Shown piece after piece: positions 58,145 through 64,000 of a DNA stretch of 64,000 nt. Under the pieces are notes generated by a model, which saw only the letters and a list, made by a program, of their open reading frames with translations, was not told where the DNA came from and made no database searches. The DNA lies in contig NZ_WKJD01000012.1 in the NCBI RefSeq assembly GCF_009674665.1, forward strand, positions 450,882 to 514,881. Direction: 5' to 3'. The translations under genes were made by a program, and so were the position numbers. This stretch comes from Agromyces kandeliae. Its GTDB lineage: Bacteria; Actinomycetota; Actinomycetes; Actinomycetales; Microbacteriaceae. Positions within the stretch are counted from its first letter, which is position 1. The number at the start of each line of letters is the position of its first letter.

Positions 58145-58150
58145 ATCCTA
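58145..58150 (-). promoter_or_regulatory. Leaderless -10 of the LysE-family gene
   Basis: TAGGAT on the minus strand, six bases before GTG 58138. Confidence 0.55.
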
Positions 58151-58167
58151 CGCCTGCCCGGTCCGGG

Positions 58168-58551
58168 CTACTCCTCGTCGGGCTGCGGCGCGATCGGCTG
58201 GCCCAATCGGACGCGTGTGCCGAACGGGTCGGACACGAGCGACACGCGCTCGCCCCACTCGCTGTCCGAGGGCTCCTCCACGACGAGGAAGCCGGCCTCG
58301 GCGAGCGACGTCGTGACCGCATCGACGTCGTCGACGTAGAACCAGAGCAGGATGCCGGCGCCCTCACCGGCCGTCGAACCGTCGGCGAGGCCCAGGCCGA
58401 CCTGGGACGAGCCCGTCTGCAGGGTCGCGAAGAGCGGCTCGCCCTCCGGCGGATACCGGTACGTCACGGTGGCCCCGAGCCCGTCGCGATAGAACCGCAT
58501 CGCGGCCTCCATGTCCGGCACCTCGACGATCGGGAACGCGGATTCGATCAT
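58168..58551 (-). CDS. VOC (glyoxalase/bleomycin-resistance fold) protein
   Basis: Protein of 127 residues with two beta-alpha-beta-beta-beta units: FPIVEVPDMEAAMRFYRDGLGATVTYRY and ILLWFYVDDVDAVTTSLAEAGFLVVEEP followed by VSLVSDPFGTRVRLGQP. Metal-ligand residues of glyoxalase I are not evident. GGGAGG lies before ATG 58551. Substrate unknown. Confidence 0.85.
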   Translation of the reverse strand: MIESAFPIVEVPDMEAAMRFYRDGLGATVTYRYPPEGEPLFATLQTGSSQVGLGLADGSTAGEGAGILLWFYVDDVDAVTTSLAEAGFLVVEEPSDSEWGERVSLVSDPFGTRVRLGQPIAPQPDEE

Positions 58552-58595
58552 GGTCCCTCCCGCGCCCGACGCTACGCCGCGTGCGGGGATGCCGC

Positions 58596-58601
58596 TACCG
58601 T
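58596..58601 (+). promoter_or_regulatory. Leaderless -10 before 58608
   Basis: TACCGT lies six bases before GTG 58608 and supports it over an upstream in-frame codon at 58581. Confidence 0.45.
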
Positions 58602-58607
58602 TGCACC

Positions 58608-59759
58608 GTGAGCGAGCACATCTCCGCGAGCGTCGCCGACGGCGTCGGCCACCTCACGCTCGAGCGGCCGCAGGCCCTGAACGCCCTGAGCTACGAGATG
58701 ATCCGTGCGCTCACCGCGGTCTTCGACGCGTGGCGGCACGACCCCGAGGTCTCGATGGTCGTGCTCGACGGGGCCGGCGAGCGCGGGTTCTGCGCGGGCG
58801 GCGACGTCCGCGAGCTCTACATGTACGCGACAGGGGGCCACGTCGCCGAGGCGCTGCGCTTCTTCCGCGACGAGTACCGGTTGAACGCGGCGATCGCGCG
58901 GTACCCGAAGCCCGTCGTCGCGATCATGGACGGCATCACGATGGGCGGGGGCATCGGCCTCGCGGGGCACGCGTCGATCCGCATCGTCACCGAGCGCTCG
59001 CGGGTCGCGATGCCCGAGACCCGGATCGGGTTCACGCCCGACGTGGGCGGCACGTGGCTGCTCGGCCGCGCCCCGGGCGAACTCGGCACGCACCTCGCGC
59101 TGAACTCGCGCACGATGGACGCCGCCGACGCCATGCACGCCGGCTTCGCCGATGCGTTCGTGCCGAGCGAGAGCATCCCGCACCTGCTGCAGGCGCTCGA
59201 GGAGCGCGCCGACCCGGGCACGCCCTCCGAGATCGTCATGCTCTTCGACGAGACGCCCGGGCCGTCGGCGCTCGCCGCGGCGCGCCCCTGGGTCGACGCC
59301 TGCTTCTCGGCGCCGACCGTGCACGGCATCATCGACCGCCTGCGGGCGTTCGCCGACGGGCGAGCGGATGTCGCGGGGTCTGCGCCCGCGTCGGCGGCGG
59401 GCTCGCCCGACGAGGCCGGGGAGCCGCGGCATCCGTCGGCCCAGCCTGCGCAGGCCTATGCCGCGGCGGCCGCCGACGAACTGGAGACGCTCTCGCCGAC
59501 GGCGCTCGCGATCACGCTCGAGGCGGTGCGTCGGGCCCGCACGCTGCCGAGCCTCGAGGACGCGCTCGAGCAGGAGTTCCGGGCCGTGTCGTGGTTCATC
59601 GGCCAGCACGACCTGCACGAGGGCATCCGGGCTCAGGTGATCGACAAGGACCGTTCGCCCACGTGGGATCCGCCGACGCTCGACGACGTGCCCGCGAGCC
59701 TGCCCGCGCGCGTGCTCGAGGAGCAGCTGCACGATCCGGTCTGGGCCGACCGCGCCTGA
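58608..59759 (+). CDS. 3-hydroxyisobutyryl-CoA hydrolase-like enoyl-CoA hydratase family protein
   Basis: Crotonase-fold enzyme of 383 residues. ERPQALNALSYEMIRALTAVF, GERGFCAGGDVRELY (oxyanion loop) and ITMGGGIGLAGHASIRIVTERSRVAMPETRIGFTPDVGGTWLL match HIBCH of valine breakdown, including the catalytic Glu. The C-terminal EFRAVSWFIGQHDLHEGIRAQVIDKDRSPTWDPPTL is diagnostic. A 35-residue Ala/Gly/Ser/Pro insert near 255-290 is unusual and probably a surface loop. Confidence 0.9.
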   Translation: MSEHISASVADGVGHLTLERPQALNALSYEMIRALTAVFDAWRHDPEVSMVVLDGAGERGFCAGGDVRELYMYATGGHVAEALRFFRDEYRLNAAIARYPKPVVAIMDGITMGGGIGLAGHASIRIVTERSRVAMPETRIGFTPDVGGTWLLGRAPGELGTHLALNSRTMDAADAMHAGFADAFVPSESIPHLLQALEERADPGTPSEIVMLFDETPGPSALAAARPWVDACFSAPTVHGIIDRLRAFADGRADVAGSAPASAAGSPDEAGEPRHPSAQPAQAYAAAAADELETLSPTALAITLEAVRRARTLPSLEDALEQEFRAVSWFIGQHDLHEGIRAQVIDKDRSPTWDPPTLDDVPASLPARVLEEQLHDPVWADRA

Positions 59760-59792
59760 CCGACCGGGGTTGTGCTCGTCCGAGGCTCGGCG

Positions 59793-59798
59793 AATAAT
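59793..59798 (+). promoter_or_regulatory. -10 of the arsR operon
   Basis: AATAAT lies seven bases before ATG 59806 in a distinctly AT-rich patch, overlapping the operator dyad. Confidence 0.45.
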
Positions 59799-59815
59799 AA
59801 ACCACATGGTTTATT
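59796..59815. promoter_or_regulatory. 20-bp operator-like dyad spanning the arsR start codon
   Basis: AATAAACCA-CA-TGGTTTATT has perfect 9-bp arms around two central bases, and the ATG lies at its centre. Size and AT-richness suit an ArsR-type dimer site. Bound protein would cover both -10 and start codon, giving autorepression. Confidence 0.65.
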
Positions 59816-60210
59816 CAGCGGGTGGGAGCGGGCCCCGCGCCCCGGTGGGCGTCGGCGTCGACCACGACGCCGACGCCGCCCGACTCGACGCGGTCTTCGC
59901 GGCGCTCTCGCACCGGTCGCGCCGCGACCTCGTCGTCTACCTCGCAGCCAGGGCCGACTCGCCGCGAATGTCCCAGGTGGCCGTCGACCGAGGCGTCTCC
60001 CCGCAGCTGCTCAACAAGCACACCGCGGCGCTCGAGAAGGCCGGACTCGTCCGACGGGTCGGCGACGGTCGCGAGCGTCGGCTCGTGCTCGACACCGTCG
60101 CGCTCGCAGAGGCCCAGCAGTGGATCGGTCGTGCACGCGAGTACTGGACCGCCCGACTCGACGCACTCGACTCGTACATCGCGAACCTGGAGGACGACTC
60201 CGATGCCTGA
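59806..60210 (+). CDS. ArsR-type winged-helix regulator
   Basis: Regulator of 134 residues. FAALSHRSRRDLVVYLAARADSPRMSQVAVDRGVSPQLLNKHTAALEKAGLVRRVGDGRERRLVLD is an ArsR fold of the kind paired with SRPBCC genes. No metal-binding CxC motif is present, so the signal is not a classic heavy metal. It overlaps the next gene by 8 bp and its start lies within a palindromic operator. Confidence 0.87.
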   Translation: MVYSAGGSGPRAPVGVGVDHDADAARLDAVFAALSHRSRRDLVVYLAARADSPRMSQVAVDRGVSPQLLNKHTAALEKAGLVRRVGDGRERRLVLDTVALAEAQQWIGRAREYWTARLDALDSYIANLEDDSDA

Positions 60211-60640
60211 CGCCGTCTTCGACATCGAGCGCACGTTCGCGATCGACCGGACGACCATGTGGTCGCTCTGGACCGACGCCGCGCACGCGGCCCGCTGGAT
60301 GCGACCGTCCGTCACCGAATACAGCGAGACCGTCGCCACGATCGACCCGAGGCCCGGCGGCTCCTACCGATTCGAGATGCACGCGCCCGACGCGACCTAC
60401 GCCACCTCGGGCACCTTCGTCCACGTCGACCCGATGGATCGCCTGAGCTTCACCTGGCGTTGGGACGGGTCCGACGAGGAGACGCTCGTCGAGGTCCGCT
60501 TCGCCGACGACGCCGACGGCACCCGCGTCCGGATCACGCACACGCGGTTCTCGACGAGCGAGTCCGCGGAACGTCACGGCGAGGGCTGGCGCGGATGCCT
60601 CGACTCGATCGCCGCCGTCTTCGAGCCGTCGCCCGGCTGA
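60203..60640 (+). CDS. SRPBCC/AHSA1 domain protein
   Basis: Ligand-binding START-like protein of 145 residues. FDIERTFAIDRTTMWSLWTDAAHAARWMRP, PGGSYRFEMHAPD, YATSGTFVHVDPMDRLSFTWRWDG and GEGWRGCLDSIAAVF follow the AHSA1 pattern. Such proteins pair with ArsR regulators in actinobacteria and bind hydrophobic molecules. It is translationally coupled. Confidence 0.87.
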   Translation: MPDAVFDIERTFAIDRTTMWSLWTDAAHAARWMRPSVTEYSETVATIDPRPGGSYRFEMHAPDATYATSGTFVHVDPMDRLSFTWRWDGSDEETLVEVRFADDADGTRVRITHTRFSTSESAERHGEGWRGCLDSIAAVFEPSPG

Positions 60641-60722
60641 CGCGCACCCCGTACCGGCGACGACGCCGGCACCGCGGGCCCCCGGCCGGAGGCCCGCCAG
60701 CGATTCCGAGAGGACCGACACC

Positions 60723-61061
60723 ATGGCACGCTTCGTCTTCGTCTACCACGCCCCGATGACCCCCGCCGATGCCACCCCGCCCACCGACGAGCAGACCGCC
60801 GCCGTGATGGGCGAGTGGATGGACTGGGCGGCGAAGGTCGGCGACGACATGGTCGACTTCGGCACGCCCCTCGCCGAGGGCGTCCGCGTCAGCTCGGACG
60901 GCTCGACCGCGCCGAGCACGCGCGAGGTCAGCGGCTACACCGTCATCGACGCCGCCGACATGGACGCGGCCCTCGCGCTCGCCAAGGAGCATCCGCACCT
61001 GAAGATGCCCGGCGGCTGCGAGATCGAGGTGCACGCCGCGCAGCCGGTGCCGGGCATGTAG
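60723..61061 (+). CDS. YCII-related small protein
   Basis: Protein of 112 residues. FVFVYHAPM and the central MGEWMDWAAKVGDDMVDFGTPLAEGVRV match the YCII/DGPF fold, a dimeric alpha-beta barrel; the C-terminal YTVIDAADMDAALALAKEHPHL is typical. GAGAGGA lies before the ATG. It is third gene of the arsR operon, 82 bp after the SRPBCC gene. Function unknown. Confidence 0.85.
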   Translation: MARFVFVYHAPMTPADATPPTDEQTAAVMGEWMDWAAKVGDDMVDFGTPLAEGVRVSSDGSTAPSTREVSGYTVIDAADMDAALALAKEHPHLKMPGGCEIEVHAAQPVPGM

Positions 61062-61080
61062 GCGCCGCGACGAGGAGCGC

Positions 61081-61521
61081 TCAGCGCGCCTTGGCGACCG
61101 CCGCCTCGAGGGCGACCCACGAGAGCATCGCGCACTTGATGCGCATGACGTACTTCGAGACGCCGTGGAACGCGATCGCATCGCCGAGCAGCTCTTCATC
61201 GGGCACGCCCTCGCCCTTCGAGCGCAGCATCGTGCGGAACTCCTCGGCGAGGCCGAGGGCCTCGTCGACCGGCCGCCCGGCCACGAGGTCGGTGAGCACC
61301 GACGCCGACGCCATCGAGATGCTGCATCCGTCGCCCTGCCAGGCGACCGCGTCGATGCGCTCGTGGGCGCCGTCGAGCTTCACGCGGAGCGTGATCTCGT
61401 CGCCGCACGTCGGGTTGAACTCGTGGTGCTCGGCGTCGGCGCCCTCGAGCGGGGCGTCGCCGTGCCGCGCCTTCGCGTGGTCGAGGATGATCTCCTGGTA
61501 GAGGCCTTCGAGGTTCGCCAT
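61081..61521 (-). CDS. sufU: SufU-type Fe-S assembly sulfur acceptor/scaffold
   Basis: Zinc-binding sulfur acceptor of 146 residues that takes persulfide from SufS. The three ligands are visible in FNPTCGDEITL, GDGCSISMASAS and RIKCAMLSW. The extended insert between the second and third Cys is usual for SufU rather than IscU. ATGA overlap with sufS. sufBCD are not in this window. Confidence 0.93.
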   Translation of the reverse strand: MANLEGLYQEIILDHAKARHGDAPLEGADAEHHEFNPTCGDEITLRVKLDGAHERIDAVAWQGDGCSISMASASVLTDLVAGRPVDEALGLAEEFRTMLRSKGEGVPDEELLGDAIAFHGVSKYVMRIKCAMLSWVALEAAVAKAR

Positions 61522-62843
61522 CACGCGGCTCCCGTTCCGAGTCCGAAGAAGCCGCGGACCTCGCCGAGCGCGGCGACGAACCGGTCGGCCTCCTCCGCGG
61601 TCGTGTAGACGTGCGCGCTCGCGCGCGTCGTCGCAGTGATGCCCAGCGCGCGGTGCAACGGCTGCGCGCAGTGGTGGCCGACCCGCACGACGAGCCCGGC
61701 GTCGTCGAGGAACTGGCCGACGTCGTGCGCGTGCACGCCGTCGACGGCGACGCTCACGAGTCCCGCGCGTGCCCGCCCCGGCTGCGGGCCGACGATGCGC
61801 ACCCCGGGGATCGCCGCGACGCCCTCGAGCACTCGCGCCGCGAAGGCGTCCTCGTGCGCGGCGACGGCGTCCATGCCCATCGCCTCGAGGTAGCGGGCGG
61901 CCGCGGCCAGGCCGATCGCCTGCGACACCGGCTGGGTGCCGGCCTCGAACCGCTGCGGGGCGGGGAGGAACTCGGCCGTGTCGAAGGTGACGCGCGTGAT
62001 CGTCGACCCGCCCGTGCGCGCCGGCGGCAGCGCGTCGAGCAGCTCGGCCCGGCCGTAGAGCACGCCGATGCCGTTGGGGCCGAGCATCTTGTGGCCCGAG
62101 AACGCCGCGAAGTCGACGCCGTAGCCCGCGAAGTCGACGGGTCGATGCGGCACCGACTGGCAGGCGTCGAGCACGACGAGCGCCCGCGGCGCCCGGGCCC
62201 GCACGGCCGCGACGACGTCGGCGACCGGCACGATGAGCCCGGTCACGTTCGAGATCTCGGCGAAGGCGACCACGCGGGTGCGCGGCGTGAGCACCGACAC
62301 GAGGTCGTCGAGCGACCAGCAGCCGTGCTCGTCGACCTTCACCGGCACGAGCCGAGCGCCCGTGCGCTGCGCCACGCGCTGCCACGGCAGCAGGTTCGCG
62401 TGGTGCTCGGCCTCGGTGAGCACGATCTCGTCGCCGGCGTCCAGCGCGAAGCGCGCCGCATCCGCCCCGCCGATGCCGACGCTCGCATCCGCGATGCCGA
62501 GCGCGACCATGTTCAGCGCGTCGGTGGCATTCTGCGCCCACACGATCTCGCGGTCGTCGCGTGCGCCCACGAACCGGGCGAGGTCGGCTCGCGCCTCCTC
62601 GAAGCGGCTCGTCGATCGACCAGTGGCGGCGCTCGCGCCGCGGTGCACCGCCGCGAGGTCGTGCTCGAGGTAGTCGCGTTCGGCGTCGAGCACGGCCGTC
62701 GGGCGTTGCGCGGTGGCGGCCGAGTCGAGGTACGCGGTGGGTCGGGCGTCGCCGGATGCCGCGAACGCCGGGAAGTCGCGGCGGATGTCGCGAATCGTCC
62801 GTGCGCCCACGTGCTCGGTGTCGGTGGGGATCATCACCTCCAT
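61521..62843 (-). CDS. sufS: Cysteine desulfurase SufS
   Basis: PLP enzyme of 440 residues mobilising sulfur from cysteine. [10 protein letters not shown] opens the domain, [12 protein letters not shown] and [12 protein letters not shown] bind cofactor, [16 protein letters not shown] gives the Asp-Gln pair, [17 protein letters not shown] the PLP Lys, and [14 protein letters not shown] the catalytic Cys. ATG 62843 is chosen; ATG 62834 is possible. It is coupled to sufU, the classic pair. Confidence 0.93.
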   Translation of the reverse strand: MEVMIPTDTEHVGARTIRDIRRDFPAFAASGDARPTAYLDSAATAQRPTAVLDAERDYLEHDLAAVHRGASAATGRSTSRFEEARADLARFVGARDDREIVWAQNATDALNMVALGIADASVGIGGADAARFALDAGDEIVLTEAEHHANLLPWQRVAQRTGARLVPVKVDEHGCWSLDDLVSVLTPRTRVVAFAEISNVTGLIVPVADVVAAVRARAPRALVVLDACQSVPHRPVDFAGYGVDFAAFSGHKMLGPNGIGVLYGRAELLDALPPARTGGSTITRVTFDTAEFLPAPQRFEAGTQPVSQAIGLAAAARYLEAMGMDAVAAHEDAFAARVLEGVAAIPGVRIVGPQPGRARAGLVSVAVDGVHAHDVGQFLDDAGLVVRVGHHCAQPLHRALGITATTRASAHVYTTAEEADRFVAALGEVRGFFGLGTGAA

Positions 62844-62904
62844 CGTCCCATGCCCCGGCAGGGAGCTCGCCGTCAAGCTCCGGCGCGACCGGGGCCGCGC
62901 CCGG

Positions 62905-62910
62905 TAGCGT
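62905..62910 (+). promoter_or_regulatory. Leaderless -10 of prpD
   Basis: TAGCGT lies seven bases before GTG 62918 and overlaps the alternative GTG 62909, favouring 62918. Confidence 0.5.
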
Positions 62911-62917
62911 GAGCGAC

Positions 62918-64000
62918 GTGAAGATCCACCACCTGCGTACCCACCGGAGCGATGAGAACCTCGCGCGAGAGGGCCAGCTCGCCTGGCAGCTCGCCGGGGT
63001 GGCCGTCGACCCCGTGGAGGTCGGCGACGAGGTCGTCGAGATGGTCGTGAACCGCGTGATCGACAACGCGGCCGTGGCCGCGGCATCCCTCGCGCGTCGA
63101 CCCGTCGTGGCCGCCCGCAGCCAGGCGCTCGCGCACCCCGTCTCGATCGGCGGCGACGGCGCGACGGTCTTCGGCGCGGATGCCGCGCGGCGGACCTCGC
63201 CGGAGTGGGCGGCGTGGGCGAACGGGGTCGCCGTGCGCGAGCTCGACTTCCACGACACGTTCCTCGCCGCCGACTACTCGCACCCCGGCGACAACATCCC
63301 GCCGATCGTCGCCGTCGCGCAGCACCTCGCCGCCTCGCGGGGCCTCACGGGGCGCGACCTCGTGCGCGGGATCGCGACCGGGTACGAGCTCCAGGTCGAC
63401 CTCGTGAAGGCGATCACGCTGCACGCCCACAAGATCGACCACGTCGCCCACCTCGGCCCGTCGGCCGCGGCCGGCATCGGCACGCTCCTCGGGCTCGACC
63501 AGGAGACGATCTTCCAGGCCGTCGGGCAGGCGCTGCACACGACCACCGCGACGCGCCAGTCGCGCAAGGGCGAGATCTCGACGTGGAAGGCGTACGCGCC
63601 CGCGTTCGCGGGCAAGATGGCCGTCGAGTCGGTCGATCGCGCGATGCGCGGCGAGACCAGCCCCGTGCCGATCTACGAGGGAGAGGACGGCGTGATCGCG
63701 TGGCTCCTCGGCGGCCCCGAGGCGACCTACGAGGTGCCGCTGCCGGAGACCGGCGAGGCCAAGCGCGCCATCCTCGACTCGTACACGAAGGAGCACTCGG
63801 CCGAGTACCAGGCGCAGGCGCTCATCGACCTGGCCCGGAAGCTCCACGACGAGTACCCGCTGATCCTCGACGATCCCGACCGCATCGAGTCGATCACCAT
63901 CCACACCTCGCACCACACGCACAACGTCATCGGCACGGGCGCGAACGACCCGCAGAAGTACGATCCGGATGCCTCGCGCGAGACGCTCGACCACTCGATC
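62918..64000 (+). CDS. prpD: 2-Methylcitrate dehydratase PrpD (MmgE/PrpD family), cut by window edge
   Basis: Propionate-catabolism dehydratase, 361 codons visible. The N-terminus is [23 protein letters not shown]. Active-site segments include [65 protein letters not shown] and [22 protein letters not shown]. The C-terminal domain begins before the edge ([16 protein letters not shown]). Any prpB/prpC genes would lie to the right, outside the window. Confidence 0.92.
   Translation, partial: MKIHHLRTHRSDENLAREGQLAWQLAGVAVDPVEVGDEVVEMVVNRVIDNAAVAAASLARRPVVAARSQALAHPVSIGGDGATVFGADAARRTSPEWAAWANGVAVRELDFHDTFLAADYSHPGDNIPPIVAVAQHLAASRGLTGRDLVRGIATGYELQVDLVKAITLHAHKIDHVAHLGPSAAAGIGTLLGLDQETIFQAVGQALHTTTATRQSRKGEISTWKAYAPAFAGKMAVESVDRAMRGETSPVPIYEGEDGVIAWLLGGPEATYEVPLPETGEAKRAILDSYTKEHSAEYQAQALIDLARKLHDEYPLILDDPDRIESITIHTSHHTHNVIGTGANDPQKYDPDASRETLDHSI

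Overview
The window is GC-rich, densely coded actinobacterial DNA. Very high GC, GTG starts, coupled ATGA/GTGA gene junctions, an alpha2-type glycyl-tRNA synthetase, SufS/SufU, and a coproporphyrin-dependent haem pathway point to an actinomycete. The constantly recurring GCGGCATCCG / CGGATGCCGC word suggests family Microbacteriaceae (Agromyces/Microbacterium-like); the genus is a guess. I found no tRNA, rRNA, CRISPR array, insertion sequence, prophage, attachment site or origin. No gene-free stretch exceeds about 300 bases; the longest are 1053-1268 and 22698-22924.

Layout. 1-6199: a secreted cyanophycinase (cut by the window edge) is divergent from an operon for a polar-amino-acid ABC importer, an M20/CPG2-type peptidase and an RpiR regulator; together they look like a cyanophycin or beta-aspartyl-dipeptide scavenging locus. 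6355-12625: Tat-exported multicopper oxidase, tandem alpha/beta hydrolase, NUDIX hydrolase, FMN hydroxy-acid oxidase, polysaccharide deacetylase. 12822-14207: glyS. 14347-17521: thioredoxin-like lipoprotein, CcdA-like protein, response regulator and sensor kinase in one coupled run. 17601-20393: membrane protein, GNAT, TetR and a small membrane protein with two dyads before it.

20522-35683: haem biosynthesis. hemA (minus strand) faces hemE-hemY; after an inserted block (YtxH, holin-X, DUF3618, GntR, methyltransferase, OsmC) come hemQ-hemH-hemC-hemD and hemB-hemL. All nine steps from glutamyl-tRNA to haem by the coproporphyrin route are present. 35780-40458: small proteins, an ABC-2 exporter pair, a PEP-mutase-family enzyme and a cysteine-desulfurase-like protein.

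40567-55622: accessory metabolism. A sugar-kinase/SIS pair is divergent from a PotDBCA-type polyamine importer. A TetR gene and a further operon follow: GT1 glycosyltransferase, FAD amine oxidase and aldehyde dehydrogenase. Two paralogous beta-lactamase-fold lipoproteins flank this region, one lacking the catalytic Ser and Lys. 55657-64000: trhO, PEBP protein, small membrane protein, LysE exporter, VOC protein, 3-hydroxyisobutyryl-CoA hydrolase-like protein, an ArsR-SRPBCC-YCII operon with a palindromic operator over its start codon, sufS-sufU, and prpD (cut by the right edge).

Expression signals: about 17 genes have a TANNNT-like -10 box 6-8 bases before the start codon and no Shine-Dalgarno sequence, so leaderless transcription appears common. 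These boxes were used to settle several starts. Hairpins after operons lack T-tracts.
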